A DNA stretch of 64,000 bases from Acidaminococcus massiliensis (GTDB taxonomy: Bacteria; Bacillota; Negativicutes; Acidaminococcales; Acidaminococcaceae). The translations under genes and the position numbers were made by a program. Location of the stretch: the NCBI RefSeq assembly GCF_900095825.1, contig NZ_LT608315.1, positions 200,318-264,317 on the forward strand, written 5' to 3'. The notes under the pieces were generated by a model. The model saw only the letters and a program-made list of their open reading frames with translations. It was not told the DNA's origin and made no database searches. Positions within the stretch are counted from its first letter, which is position 1, and every line of letters starts with the position of its first letter. This document shows, piece after piece, positions 17,091 through 26,336 of the stretch.

Positions 17091-19484
17091 CTACACCACA
17101 CTGATCGGATCTACATCGAAATACACATTGGCCATATTCCGGTATTCAGAGTGCCGGAGCCATTCTTTCACCGGTTTCATCTGGGAACTCTTCAGCAGCA
17201 CATTGATCCGGTAGATTTGGTTCACCCGGGCTACGATAGCCGGGAACGGGCCTAAGATTTCCAAATGACGGCCGGTGTCCATTTTCCAGGCTTCCAAGGC
17301 GTTTACCAGACGCTGGGCCGTGGCCAGGGCTTCTTCCTCCTTTTTGTGGAGCACCGTGACCTTCAGCATCCGGATAAAGGGCGGATACGCCAGTTCCTTC
17401 CGCTGGGCCAGTTCCAATTTGGCAAAGCCGTCATAATCCTGCCGGGCCGCCAGCTGAAGGATAGGATTTTCCGCATCATAGGCCTGGAAGATCACCTGCC
17501 CAGGCTTGTCCCCCCGCCCCGCACGTCCGGCAGCCTGGGTCAGGAGCGCAAAACAACGTTCTCCGCTGCGAAAATCCGGCAGATTCAGCTGGGAATCAGC
17601 ACTGAGGACTCCCACCAGGGTCACATTGGGGATGTCATGGCCCTTGGCCACCATCTGGGTTCCCAGCAGCACATTGTAAGCACCGCTGCGGAATGCCTGA
17701 AGGATCCGGTCATGGGCGAACTTTTGACCGGTAGAATCCTGGTCCATCCGCAAAGGCCGCACCCCCGGGCACAATTCCCGGATCTCTGTCTCCGCCTTTT
17801 CCGTCCCGGTCCCGAAGAATCGGATCCGGGAACTGCCGCAGTGGGGGCATCGAGTGGGCACTGGTTCCGTATGGCCGCAGTAATGGCATTCCATCAGCTG
17901 TTCCCGGGCATGGTATACCAGAGAAACGGCGCAGTTGGGACAGCTGAGAGCTTCCCCACAGTCCCGGCACAGGACAAAAGTGGAAAATCCCCGCCGGTTC
18001 AGGAGGATGATGGCCTGTTCCCCATTTTTCACGGTGGTTTCCAGCTGGTCACGCAGGGCATCGGAAAGGACGGTCCGGTTGCCCTGCTGGAGTTCTTCCC
18101 GCATATCCACAATGGATACTTTGGGGAGATGGCTGCCGGCTTTGGCCCGATGGGTCAGCCGCAGATGGGTGTAGACGCCTTTTTCCGCCAGATAATAGGA
18201 TTCCAGATCCGGCGTGGCGGACCCCAGGACCACCGGCACTTTCCAATAATGCGCCCTGTACTGGGCCACCAGCCGAGCATGATAACTGGGCCGTTCTTCC
18301 TGTTTGTAAGTCCCTTCATGCTCTTCATCGATGAGGATCAGCCCCAGAGAAGAAAACGGACAGAACACTGCCGACCGTACCCCGATCAGTACCCGTGCCT
18401 GGCCGGAACGCATCCGGCACCACACATCGGCCCGTTCACCGGGGGACAGCCGGCTGTGGGCTACGGCCACTGCCCCGCCGAACCAGGCTTTGAAGCGTTT
18501 GACGATTTGACCAGTAAGAGCGATTTCCGGCACCAGGACCATCACCTGCCGGCCTGCTTGAAGCGCCCTGGCCGTCAGCCGCAGATAGACTTCCGTCTTA
18601 CCGCTGCCGGTTATGCCCTGGAGCAGGAAAGTCCGGGCTTCCTGCTTTTCCCGGGCTTCTTCCACCGCCTGGATGGCCGCCTTCTGTTCACCAGTCAGTT
18701 CCAGGGTTTCCCGGGAAACTTCCATCCCCTCATAGCTGTCCCGGAGGACCCTTCTGCGTCCTTCCAGCAGCCATCCTTTCCGGACCAGGTTCCGCAGGAC
18801 TTCCGCGGAGATTCCCTGTTTTTCCAACTCCCCTGCGCTGTAAACTTTTCCGGAACACAAAAGGTCCAGGGCAGCCTTCTGGCTTTTGCCCCGGACCTCT
18901 CCATTTCTTTCTGCAGCCAGCCCTTCCGGCGTTGCGGCAAAAGTCCGTTCGCTTTTCTCTCGCAGTTTGTATTTCACATCATAGGACAGGACAACGGCCT
19001 GCCGGGTGATCAGCCCCTTCAGGGCGTTTTCCCCTCCCGGTAGCTGGCGGATGGCCTTCCGGGACAGCGGCCCTTTCAGGGTCAAGAAATCATACAGTTC
19101 CTGCTCAGCTGCGGAGAGCCCGGCAGCTCCCGGCACCGCAACGTATTTCCCCACCGCAGCCAAACTGCGTTTCCCCGGGATGAAAAGCCGCAAGGCTTCT
19201 GCCAGGGTGCACAGGTAATACTGGGACAGCCAGTAAGCCGTAGCAAGCATTTCTCGATCGAACCAAGGTTCTGTCCCCACCACATCGGCAATATCCTTCA
19301 ATTCCCGAGTGCGGTCCGGGTCCCGGTCCTCTTCCACGATGAAACCTTCCAGCAGCTGCTGGCCAAAAGGTACCACCACACGCCAGCCCTGGGTCAGGAA
19401 ATCCAGTGTTTCCGGAACATGGTAAGTGAACTGTCGAAAGATATTTTTGGCCGGCAGATTAATGGCGACCTTTGCGTATTCCAT
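17091..19484 (-). CDS. priA: Primosomal replication restart helicase PriA
   Basis: A 797-residue 3'-5' helicase that reloads the replisome at stalled forks. The N-terminal DNA-binding domain is about 1-200. Walker A is QGITGSGKTEVYLRL, Walker B is LILIDEEHEGTYKQEE, and the helicase arginine region is QAAGRAGRGDKPG. Between the helicase lobes is the zinc-binding insertion with paired cysteines (LCRDCGEALSCPNCAV and CHYCGHTEPVPTRCPHCG). Its start follows the metK stop by one base, so the two are cotranscribed from the SAM-controlled promoter. Confidence 0.96.
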   Translation of the reverse strand: MEYAKVAINLPAKNIFRQFTYHVPETLDFLTQGWRVVVPFGQQLLEGFIVEEDRDPDRTRELKDIADVVGTEPWFDREMLATAYWLSQYYLCTLAEALRLFIPGKRSLAAVGKYVAVPGAAGLSAAEQELYDFLTLKGPLSRKAIRQLPGGENALKGLITRQAVVLSYDVKYKLREKSERTFAATPEGLAAERNGEVRGKSQKAALDLLCSGKVYSAGELEKQGISAEVLRNLVRKGWLLEGRRRVLRDSYEGMEVSRETLELTGEQKAAIQAVEEAREKQEARTFLLQGITGSGKTEVYLRLTARALQAGRQVMVLVPEIALTGQIVKRFKAWFGGAVAVAHSRLSPGERADVWCRMRSGQARVLIGVRSAVFCPFSSLGLILIDEEHEGTYKQEERPSYHARLVAQYRAHYWKVPVVLGSATPDLESYYLAEKGVYTHLRLTHRAKAGSHLPKVSIVDMREELQQGNRTVLSDALRDQLETTVKNGEQAIILLNRRGFSTFVLCRDCGEALSCPNCAVSLVYHAREQLMECHYCGHTEPVPTRCPHCGSSRIRFFGTGTEKAETEIRELCPGVRPLRMDQDSTGQKFAHDRILQAFRSGAYNVLLGTQMVAKGHDIPNVTLVGVLSADSQLNLPDFRSGERCFALLTQAAGRAGRGDKPGQVIFQAYDAENPILQLAARQDYDGFAKLELAQRKELAYPPFIRMLKVTVLHKKEEEALATAQRLVNALEAWKMDTGRHLEILGPFPAIVARVNQIYRINVLLKSSQMKPVKEWLRHSEYRNMANVYFDVDPISVV

Positions 19485-19485
19485 T

Positions 19486-20664
19486 TCAGTCCAGTGCTTT
19501 TTTCAGCACTTCCACTTTATCCAGCCGTTCCCAGGGCAGTTCCACATCCGTCCGGCCAAAGTGACCGTAAGCTGCCGTCTGCCGGTAAATAGGCCGGCGC
19601 AGATCCAGGCTCTTGATGATCCCAGCCGGGGTCAGGGAGAAGTTCTTCTCGATCAGTTCCACGATCTTCTCTTCCGGAATGGCTGCTGTCCCAAAAGTGT
19701 TGATGCTGATGGAAACAGGACGGGCCACCCCGATGGCATAGGCCAGCTGGATCTCGCACTTCTTGGCCAGGCCGGCAGCCACCACGTTCTTGGCCACATA
19801 CCGAGCCGCATAGGCTGCGCTCCGGTCCACCTTGGTGGGATCCTTGCCGGAGAAGGCACCGCCCCCGTGACGGGCCATTCCTCCATAGGTATCCACGATG
19901 ATCTTCCGTCCAGTCAGGCCGGAATCCCCCTGGGGGCCCCCGATCACGAACCGGCCCGTAGGATTGATGTGGAATACGGTCTTTTCATCCAGGAGATCTG
20001 CCGGAACCACCGGACGGATCACCTGTGCCAGGATATCCTTCCGCAGCTGTTCCATGGAAACCTCCGGGCTGTGCTGGGCAGAGACCACGATGGTGTCCAC
20101 CCGCACCGGCTTGTCATCATCATATTCCACGGTGACCTGGGTCTTCCCGTCAGGCCGCAGATAAGCCAAGGTCCCGTCTTTCCGCACCTGGGCCAGCCGG
20201 CGGGCCAGCTTATGGGCCAGAGAAATGGGCAGAGGCATGTATTCCGGAGTTTCGTCAGTGGCATAACCGAACATCATCCCCTGGTCCCCGGCCCCGATCT
20301 TTTCCTCTTCATCCCGGGCACCCTGTTTGGATTCATCAGATTCATCCACCCCTTGGGCGATGTCCGGAGACTGTTCGTCGATGGAAATCAGTACCCCGCA
20401 GGTGGCTCCATCGAAGCCGTATTTGGCCCGGTCGTAGCCGATATCGATCACCGTCTGCCGAGCGATTTTGGCAATGTCCACATAACAACTGGTGGAAATT
20501 TCTCCTACAATATGGATCTGGCCGGTGGCCACCAGGGTTTCGCAGGCAACCCGGGCATCCGGGTCCTTTTCCAGGATGGCATCCAGCACTCCATCAGAAA
20601 TCTGATCGGCAATTTTGTCAGGATGGCCTTCCGTGACAGATTCAGACGTAAAAACTTTTTTCAT
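19486..20664 (-). CDS. metK: S-adenosylmethionine synthetase
   Basis: Makes SAM from methionine and ATP. The 392-residue protein has the family blocks [31 protein letters not shown] and [18 protein letters not shown]. The start at 20664 is chosen over an 11-codon longer frame because it has an AAGGAGG site and matches the usual family N-terminus ([14 protein letters not shown]). It is controlled by the SAM-I riboswitch directly upstream and is cotranscribed with priA. Confidence 0.97.
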   Translation of the reverse strand: MKKVFTSESVTEGHPDKIADQISDGVLDAILEKDPDARVACETLVATGQIHIVGEISTSCYVDIAKIARQTVIDIGYDRAKYGFDGATCGVLISIDEQSPDIAQGVDESDESKQGARDEEEKIGAGDQGMMFGYATDETPEYMPLPISLAHKLARRLAQVRKDGTLAYLRPDGKTQVTVEYDDDKPVRVDTIVVSAQHSPEVSMEQLRKDILAQVIRPVVPADLLDEKTVFHINPTGRFVIGGPQGDSGLTGRKIIVDTYGGMARHGGGAFSGKDPTKVDRSAAYAARYVAKNVVAAGLAKKCEIQLAYAIGVARPVSISINTFGTAAIPEEKIVELIEKNFSLTPAGIIKSLDLRRPIYRQTAAYGHFGRTDVELPWERLDKVEVLKKALD

Positions 20665-20696
20665 TGTTTCCTCCTTACGCAAAAAAAATACTCCCA

Positions 20697-20826
20697 AAAA
20701 TGAGAGTACCTATGGGACTCTCATCTTACAATCGACAAACCGCATTGCAGGAATTAGCACCGTTGGCCCAAGGCCATGGTTGCTGTGGTTTCACAGGGCC
20801 ATTCCCTCCGCCACTCTTGATGAGCA
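20697..20826 (-). promoter_or_regulatory. SAM-I (S-box) riboswitch with terminator, controlling metK
   Basis: On minus the S-box aptamer is recognisable: AAGAGTGGCGGAGGGAATGG near its 5' end, the conserved GAAACCACAGCAACC-type core, and AACGGTGCTAATTCCTGCAA, closed by GATGAGAG. Overlapping the 3' side is a terminator hairpin ATGAGAGT/ACTCTCAT (20700-20723) followed by a run of T. High SAM should stabilise the aptamer and end transcription before metK and priA. Confidence 0.95.
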
Positions 20827-20846
20827 ATATGTAATTTTGCTTTGTA

Positions 20847-20875
20847 ATTATATCAGATACAGTACGAAAATACAA
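20847..20875 (-). promoter_or_regulatory. Promoter of metK-priA
   Basis: On minus, TTGTAT (20870-20875) and TATAAT (20847-20852) are separated by 17 bases. It lies between the citC stop and the SAM-I aptamer, so transcription starts near 20840 and enters the riboswitch at once. Confidence 0.75.
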
Positions 20876-20886
20876 GAGGGACCCGC

Positions 20887-21936
20887 TCAGTAATGGACCA
20901 CGTCCTGCTCTTTCCGGATCCGATCCAGAATGGGCCGGGCGTCTTCGCTCTGGAGGAAGTCCCAGGTGGTGGCAGGCACCTGCTCCCGGACCAAGTCCCA
21001 ATTCCCTTCCTGGATGGCCTTCCGCACGGTAGAAGCGCTGACCACTTCCCCCTGTTCTTCCCGGCGAGGGACTACGATGCACTGGATCCCCGCTTCCGGC
21101 AGCCGCTGCTGCATCACCCGATTGTAGAGACCTGTGACCACACTGGTAGGTTCTTCTCCCACATACCGGGCAGTGATGCCCAGCCGATGGGCAATCTTTG
21201 TGAAGATGGCCAGATCCAGATTGGCATGGCTGGCGATCACCGCTTCCGCATCTTTTTGGAAATAGCTGGGGAAGGTGGCCTGACTGATGATATAGGGACC
21301 GCTGTCATGGTACCGGAGGTTGGCCAGATGCCGGGTCCCTTCCTGGATCAGCTTTTTCCGCACGGCATAAGGGAACAGGCTGGCGTCCTCGCTGACCATG
21401 AACAGATGGACCAGATCATTTTCTGCCGCTGCTTTTTCAACCAGATACTGATGCCCCAGGGTAAAGGGATTGGCATTCATGACAATAGCTGCCACTTTGG
21501 GCGCTTCCACCCGGCTTTGGGCCAGCCGGTCCAGGTAACTGGAAAAACCGTCCTTCCGGTTCTCCATGAAGACGATCTGATCTTCGATCCGGGCAATCTC
21601 ATAGAACCCCAGGTCACCAAAAAATTTGGCAGAACTGCATTTGGTATACAGGAAAAGGTGCAGATTTCCCCGTTCGTACTGGTACTGGACCAAATGGGAT
21701 ACGATCTCGTTCATCAGCCCTTCCCCCTGATGGTGATGGTCCACGGCCATGCACCGGAGGGTGTTGCCGAAGCAGCTGCCGGTGGCAATGGCCCGATAGT
21801 CATTGTCAAACATCACACAGGTATAGTCCAGATTGGCATCCCGGCGGATCCCTTCCTGCTCCAGCAGGGCATCCACCTGGGCATTGGTCCGTTTGTCGGA
21901 AGGATATACTTGGGAAATAAAATAATCAGACATCAT
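20887..21936 (-). CDS. citC: [Citrate (pro-3S)-lyase] ligase
   Basis: Acetylates the prosthetic group of citrate lyase, switching it on. The 349-residue protein has an N-terminal GNAT-like domain (GEGLMNEIVSHLVQYQYERG, about 70-90) and a nucleotidyl-transferase domain with MNANPFTLGHQYLVEKAA, in which TLGH is the TxGH-type ATP site, and a late SASTVRKAI-type motif. Citrate lyase genes citDEFXG are not in the window, so this copy is an orphan. A LUD protein gene lies upstream, separated by about 90 bases without an obvious terminator. Confidence 0.9.
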   Translation of the reverse strand: MMSDYFISQVYPSDKRTNAQVDALLEQEGIRRDANLDYTCVMFDNDYRAIATGSCFGNTLRCMAVDHHHQGEGLMNEIVSHLVQYQYERGNLHLFLYTKCSSAKFFGDLGFYEIARIEDQIVFMENRKDGFSSYLDRLAQSRVEAPKVAAIVMNANPFTLGHQYLVEKAAAENDLVHLFMVSEDASLFPYAVRKKLIQEGTRHLANLRYHDSGPYIISQATFPSYFQKDAEAVIASHANLDLAIFTKIAHRLGITARYVGEEPTSVVTGLYNRVMQQRLPEAGIQCIVVPRREEQGEVVSASTVRKAIQEGNWDLVREQVPATTWDFLQSEDARPILDRIRKEQDVVHY

Positions 21937-22029
21937 TTGTCTCCTTCAAGTTTCAAATTCAACCCATTATAGCACAGAAACCAGAGTGAAAACGTTGCCC
22001 CGCCAACTTCTGTTTTCTTTTCTCCCGGT

Positions 22030-22659
22030 TCAGAAGCCCAGTTCATCGTTGATCAGGATTACATGGATCCGTTCCGGATGACGGGCATACCGGGTGATGA
22101 GGATCTGGCAGCAGCGGGTTTCCGGGGCCTTGCAGTGGGAACAGAACCCAGTAGTCCGGCAGGGAGTCTGGATATCGAACTTTTGGGCACAAACAGCGGC
22201 TGCAGTATTTTCCGCTCTGTCCAGTGCCGTTTCCAGGCTGGAACAAACCTTGTTCAGACTCACCAGGAACAATACATGGTGGGGCCCGTAAGAGATAGCG
22301 GAAACCCGGTTGCCGTTGCCGTCGATGTTCACCAGGATCCCGTCCCGGGTCATGGCGTTGCAGCTGGCCAGATACCAGTCCGCATCATAGGCCTTCAGAT
22401 GGGCCGGCCGCCGACTGGGAAATTCGTCCCGGTCGATGAAAGTCCAATTCCCTTCCTTCAACCGTTCCACCAGACCGCTTTCCCGGACTGTCGTGCTGCC
22501 GCCCATGTTGACCACGCTGCCTTCTGGGATCAGTTCCAGGGCCTTCTGTACGGCTTCTTCCACCGTTGCCGCATAGTATCCCTTCATATTCCGGGATGCC
22601 AGCCCTCGGATCACTACCGGGGCCAGCAATTCATTCCGTCTTCTCAGCGCCTCCTGCAT
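22030..22659 (-). CDS. LUD-domain (LutC/YkgG-like) lactate-utilisation family protein
   Basis: A 209-residue LUD (DUF162) protein. Family motifs are EGSVVNMGGSTTVRESGLVE and DWYLASCNAMTRDG, plus GNRVSAISYGPHHVLFLV. A cysteine-rich segment near the C-terminus (TPCRTTGFCSHC followed by a CC pair) resembles a metal or Fe-S site found in clostridial members. Partners LutA and LutB are absent here, so a role in lactate oxidation is not shown. The actual reaction of stand-alone LUD proteins is poorly known. Confidence 0.8.
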   Translation of the reverse strand: MQEALRRRNELLAPVVIRGLASRNMKGYYAATVEEAVQKALELIPEGSVVNMGGSTTVRESGLVERLKEGNWTFIDRDEFPSRRPAHLKAYDADWYLASCNAMTRDGILVNIDGNGNRVSAISYGPHHVLFLVSLNKVCSSLETALDRAENTAAAVCAQKFDIQTPCRTTGFCSHCKAPETRCCQILITRYARHPERIHVILINDELGF

Positions 22660-22702
22660 ATCGATTCCCCCTCATTTGCGTTTTCTTTTTTATTTTATCA
22701 TA

Positions 22703-22740
22703 GAAAAAAGAGGTTGCTGCAACTTTTGTGCAGCAACCTC
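22703..22740 (-). terminator. Terminator after the rubrerythrin gene
   Basis: The 12-bp stem GAGGTTGCTGCA/TGCAGCAACCTC (22710-22721 with 22729-22740) is followed on minus by TTTTTTCTATG. It begins 16 bases past the rubrerythrin stop. Confidence 0.85.
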
Positions 22741-22756
22741 TCCCTGCCTTGCCTTC

Positions 22757-23305
22757 TTATTTTGCAAAATACCGTGCCAACAGGCCATCGAATACACGGC
22801 CGTGACGGGCTTCGTCCTTTGCCATTTCATGGACGGTGTCATGGATGGCATCGTAGCCCAGCTGTTTGGCCAGGGTGGCGATTTCCTTCTTGCCGGCGCA
22901 GGCGCCCTGTTCCGCAGCTGCCCGCATTTCAAGGTTCTTCTTGGTGCTGTCGGTGACCACTTCACCCAGCAGTTCCGCAAACTTGGCAGCGTGTTCGGCT
23001 TCTTCGAAAGCGATCCGCTTATAGGCTTCTGCCACTTCCGGATACCCTTCCCGGTCAGCCACCCGGCTCATGGCCAGGTACATGCCCACTTCGGAGCATT
23101 CACCGGTGAAATGCTGGCGCAGGCCTTCCAGGACCCGTTCATCCACGCCTTTGGCCACACCCACTACATGTTCATCAGCGTATTCTTTGACGCCTTCTTT
23201 CAGTTCATCGAACTTATCCTTGGGAGCACCGCACTGAGGGCACTTTTCCGGAGCTTCTTCACCTTCATAGACATAACCGCACACTCTGCAAATGAACTTT
23301 TTCAT
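22757..23305 (-). CDS. Reverse rubrerythrin (NADH-linked peroxide reductase component)
   Basis: A 182-residue protein with the rubredoxin domain at the N-terminus ([21 protein letters not shown], read as two CxxC pairs at residues 5-8 and about 22-25) followed by a ferritin-like di-iron domain. The di-iron ligands are expected in [34 protein letters not shown] and [13 protein letters not shown]. The domain order is the reverse of classical rubrerythrin, as in clostridial oxygen- and peroxide-reducing forms. It is monocistronic with its own promoter and terminator and protects an anaerobe from oxidants. Confidence 0.93.
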   Translation of the reverse strand: MKKFICRVCGYVYEGEEAPEKCPQCGAPKDKFDELKEGVKEYADEHVVGVAKGVDERVLEGLRQHFTGECSEVGMYLAMSRVADREGYPEVAEAYKRIAFEEAEHAAKFAELLGEVVTDSTKKNLEMRAAAEQGACAGKKEIATLAKQLGYDAIHDTVHEMAKDEARHGRVFDGLLARYFAK

Positions 23306-23379
23306 AATATTGCCTCCCCTAAACTTTTAACTCTTAAACATTTAATATTTATTGATATTCATTATCTCTTACGGTTATT

Positions 23380-23407
23380 ATTATAACAGACTCTCAAAAT
23401 AATGCAA
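23380..23407 (-). promoter_or_regulatory. Rubrerythrin promoter with a possible PerR/Fur-like site
   Basis: On minus, TTGCAT (23402-23407) and TATAAT (23380-23385) are 16 bases apart. The -10 lies in TTATAATAATAAC, which partly matches the PerR-box consensus TTATAATNATTATAA, and GATAATGAATATC follows near 23355-23368. The operator assignment is tentative; the promoter is good. Confidence 0.6.
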
Positions 23408-23440
23408 GTCTTTTTGGAAAATATTTTTCCATTTGTTATA

Positions 23441-24016
23441 TTATTTTTTAGTCAGCCGTTCCACGAGCTCTCTGAGTTTCTCCTGCAGCAGCGTCCTCCG
23501 CTTGTTCGGATCTGGTTCTTCCGCTTTTACCTGCTGCCGATAAATCCCCATCTGTTCATTGAGGGAACCTAAGCCGACGGGCAGCACCTGCTGGATCTTT
23601 GTTTTCACATACTGGGTCACCAGAGGGCTTCTTCCTCCGCTGCTGACGGCACAGACCACTTCCCGGTCCTTCAGGAGGGCCGGGAAGATAAAAGAACACA
23701 GTGCCGGATCATCCACCACGTTCACCGGGATCTTCCGTTCCTGACATAGCCGGCTGACCCTTTCATTGATTTTTCTTTCACCGGTAGCTGCCACCACCAT
23801 GCGCCAACTTTCCCGGGCAATGTCATCCGGCACGAATTTTCTTTTTTCCACCTGGACCGGAAGGTCCTGGAACCCAGGTGCAAGGACGGGAGCCACGACC
23901 TGGAGCCTGGCCCCGAAGGCCAGCAGGATCCGGGCTTTGTGGAGGGCTGTCCGGCCTCCTCCCACCAAAAGGACAGGCTGCCGGTCCAGCTGGATCATCA
24001 GCGGAAAATAACTCAT
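23441..24016 (-). CDS. Precorrin-2 dehydrogenase / siroheme synthase N-terminal type
   Basis: A 191-residue NAD-dependent enzyme oxidising precorrin-2 to sirohydrochlorin (SirC/Met8/CysG-B family). The dinucleotide fold shows PVLLVGGGRTALHKARILL, and later VVAATGERKINERVS, NVVDDPALCSFIFPA and VSSGGRSPLVTQYVK. The start at 24016 is chosen because it makes an ATGA overlap with the upstream stop and fits the family length; a longer frame only shadows the upstream gene. It is the last gene of the bioY-hemC-cobA/hemD run. A final ferrochelatase domain is not seen. Confidence 0.9.
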   Translation of the reverse strand: MSYFPLMIQLDRQPVLLVGGGRTALHKARILLAFGARLQVVAPVLAPGFQDLPVQVEKRKFVPDDIARESWRMVVAATGERKINERVSRLCQERKIPVNVVDDPALCSFIFPALLKDREVVCAVSSGGRSPLVTQYVKTKIQQVLPVGLGSLNEQMGIYRQQVKAEEPDPNKRRTLLQEKLRELVERLTKK

Positions 24017-25482
24017 GGCTGCTCCCCCTCTTCTTCCAAGACTGCGCAGATTCCAGCCACCGTATGGGTCCTGGCGCTTTCCACCCGGCAGCATCCCTCT
24101 TCCAAAGCAGCCCGGGCCGTCACCGGTCCGATGCACAGGACCCGGGTTTCCGGACTCAGCCCGAACTGCCGGAAGAAAGCATGGACACCCTTGCTGCTGC
24201 CAAAGATCATGACCCGGGGAGAAAGCCGCTGCCGGTTCTCTGTTTGGTTCTCCAGAGAACGGATCCGATAAACAGCCACATCTCGATACGCCTTTCCAGC
24301 CTTTTCCAGTTCCCGGAGCAAATCCGGAGACCCTTCTTCTGCCCGGAGCAGGAGGCAGCGTTCCTGAGGCTCCATGGCTTTCCCCAGGGCCTGTCCCAGA
24401 GACTGGGCGGTGAAACTATCAGGCACCAGATCGGCCCGGAACCCCTGATCAGCCAGTTCTCTGGCGGTTCCTTCCCCAATACAGGCGAACCGGAGCTTTC
24501 CCAGCAGCCGAAAATCTTTTTTCATATCGCGGAGCCACTGGAAAAACAACCGGACCCCGTTACGGCTGGTAAAGACCAGCCAAGGATACCTGGCAAAATC
24601 TTCCGGGATATTCTGGAAAAGAGGCTCCACTTCCAGAAGGGGCATCGCTGCGGCTTCCATCCCGGCACGTTCCAGCTCTCCCGTTGCTTCTCGACAGAAG
24701 GAAGGGGTTCCTGTTACCAGGATTTTTCCAGTCTTTCCCGCTGGCGCTGGATGCAGCCCCAAGCCGGCAGCTGGTCCCACCAGGATCACCGCCGGGGCAA
24801 AAACACCCTGCTGCCGAGCTCTTTCCGGCAGATCGTTCAAAGTTCCATCAATGCGGATTTCCAAAGGGCCATAGCCTCCGCAAAGTACAGCAGCCGGAGT
24901 ATCCGGATTTTTCCCTTCCTCCACCAGGCGCCGGCAAATGGTTTCCAGCCTTTCCAGTCCCATCAGGAAAACCAGTGTCCCCTGCAGCCGGGCCAGGGCC
25001 TGCCAGTCCTCGTCCTGTCCGTCCCGGGTATGGCCGGTGACCACGGTAAAAGAACGGGCCAATCCCCGATGTGTCACTGGGATGCCAAAATGTTCCGGCA
25101 CCGCAATGGCAGAACTGACGCCCGGCACCACATGCCAAGGGATTCCTGCTTCTTGGAGGGCCAGGGCCTCTTCCCCACCCCGTCCAAAGACGAAACTGTC
25201 TCCTCCTTTGAGCCGGACCACCCGTTTCCCTTCCCGGGCCTTTTGGATCAGCAGGCAGTTGATGGCTTCCTGAGCCATACTGTGATGCCCGCTGCGTTTG
25301 CCCACCGGCAGCAGCTCCGCATCAGGTCCGGCCTCCTGGAGTACTTTCGGAGGCACCAGGGCATCGTACAGCACCGTATGGGCCCGAGCCAGGACACGTT
25401 TGCCTTCCAGGGTCAGGAGTCCCTCGCCGCAGCCGGCACCTACCAGCCAGACTTCCCCTCCTGAAGCTTTATCTTCCGTCAT
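24013..25482 (-). CDS. cobA-hemD: Fused uroporphyrinogen-III C-methyltransferase / uroporphyrinogen-III synthase
   Basis: A 489-residue bifunctional protein. The N-terminal half (about 1-245) is SUMT: VWLVGAGCGEGLLTLEGKR, VRLKGGDSFVFGRGGEEA, VVPGVSSAIAVPEH and VTHRGLARSFTVVTGH. The C-terminal half (about 250-489) is a diverged HemD domain with ILVTGTPSFCREA, PWLVFTSRNGVRLFF and MIFGSSKGVHAFF. Together they take hydroxymethylbilane to precorrin-2, the branch point for siroheme and cobalamin. Such fusions are common in Firmicutes. It overlaps hemC by 14 bases and the next gene by four. Confidence 0.95.
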   Translation of the reverse strand: MTEDKASGGEVWLVGAGCGEGLLTLEGKRVLARAHTVLYDALVPPKVLQEAGPDAELLPVGKRSGHHSMAQEAINCLLIQKAREGKRVVRLKGGDSFVFGRGGEEALALQEAGIPWHVVPGVSSAIAVPEHFGIPVTHRGLARSFTVVTGHTRDGQDEDWQALARLQGTLVFLMGLERLETICRRLVEEGKNPDTPAAVLCGGYGPLEIRIDGTLNDLPERARQQGVFAPAVILVGPAAGLGLHPAPAGKTGKILVTGTPSFCREATGELERAGMEAAAMPLLEVEPLFQNIPEDFARYPWLVFTSRNGVRLFFQWLRDMKKDFRLLGKLRFACIGEGTARELADQGFRADLVPDSFTAQSLGQALGKAMEPQERCLLLRAEEGSPDLLRELEKAGKAYRDVAVYRIRSLENQTENRQRLSPRVMIFGSSKGVHAFFRQFGLSPETRVLCIGPVTARAALEEGCCRVESARTHTVAGICAVLEEEGEQP

Positions 25483-26335
25483 ACAGTTCCTCCTTCAGGG
25501 ACTGGCACAGGGCCGTTCCGTCCTTTTCCTTCCCCATCCGCTGGGCCCGTTTCCCATCCACCATGGCCATGATTTCCATCTGTTCCTTGTCACCCAGCCG
25601 GCAGTGGATCCCTACCGGGCAGGAACAATCCACCTTCATGGAACAGAACAGTTTCCGTTCCCACCAGAACCTGCGCCAAGTCTCTGGATCGGAGATCTGC
25701 TGCAGGAGCCGGACCAAATCCTTGTCCCCCTTCCTGCATTCAATGCCGATGATGCCCTGACAGCCGGCGGGGATCACCTGGTCCACGGCGAAAGGAAGCA
25801 CCTGGAATCGATCCATATCCAGGCCCAACCGTTCAATGCCGGCCATGGCCAGCACAATGGCATCATACTCTCCCCGTTCCAGCTTATGGAGCCGGGTGGT
25901 CACGTTGCCCCGGATATCCCGGAAGGTCAGTTCCGGCAGCTGCCGGTGGATTTCCTGGATCCGGCGAGGGCTGCCGGTGCCTACCACGTCCCCTGGACAG
26001 AGTTCCTTGCCCTGGAGCAGAACCAAGGCATCCCGGGGATCTGCCGCCCTAGGAGTCCCGGCGATAAGCAGCCCTTCTGCCAGCTGATAGGGCAGGTCCT
26101 TGGCGCTGTGGACCGCGATATCCGCTTCTCCGCAGAGCAATTCCCGCTCGATTTCCCGGACAAAGATCCCCCGGCCGCCGATTTTCACCAGGGCATGGAT
26201 CCGATCCCGGTCCCCGGCCGTGGTGATAGTCCGGATTTCCGTTTCCACGCCCACATCCGCCAGCATCCGGCAGACGATTTCTGTCTGGACCAGGGCCAGT
26301 CGGCTCCCTCGGGTCGCCACAATGAGTTTCTCCAT
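25469..26335 (-). CDS. hemC: Porphobilinogen deaminase (hydroxymethylbilane synthase)
   Basis: A 288-residue enzyme that joins four porphobilinogens. The family blocks are VATRGSRLALVQTEIV at the start, AVHSAKDLPYQLAEGL, GTGSPRRIQEIHR and the cofactor region MKVDCSCPVGIHC. In that region the first of the paired cysteines should hold the dipyrromethane; the usual GGCQVP is here DCSCPV. It begins one base after the bioY stop and overlaps cobA-hemD. Confidence 0.95.
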   Translation of the reverse strand: MEKLIVATRGSRLALVQTEIVCRMLADVGVETEIRTITTAGDRDRIHALVKIGGRGIFVREIERELLCGEADIAVHSAKDLPYQLAEGLLIAGTPRAADPRDALVLLQGKELCPGDVVGTGSPRRIQEIHRQLPELTFRDIRGNVTTRLHKLERGEYDAIVLAMAGIERLGLDMDRFQVLPFAVDQVIPAGCQGIIGIECRKGDKDLVRLLQQISDPETWRRFWWERKLFCSMKVDCSCPVGIHCRLGDKEQMEIMAMVDGKRAQRMGKEKDGTALCQSLKEELYDGR

Positions 26336-26336
26336 T

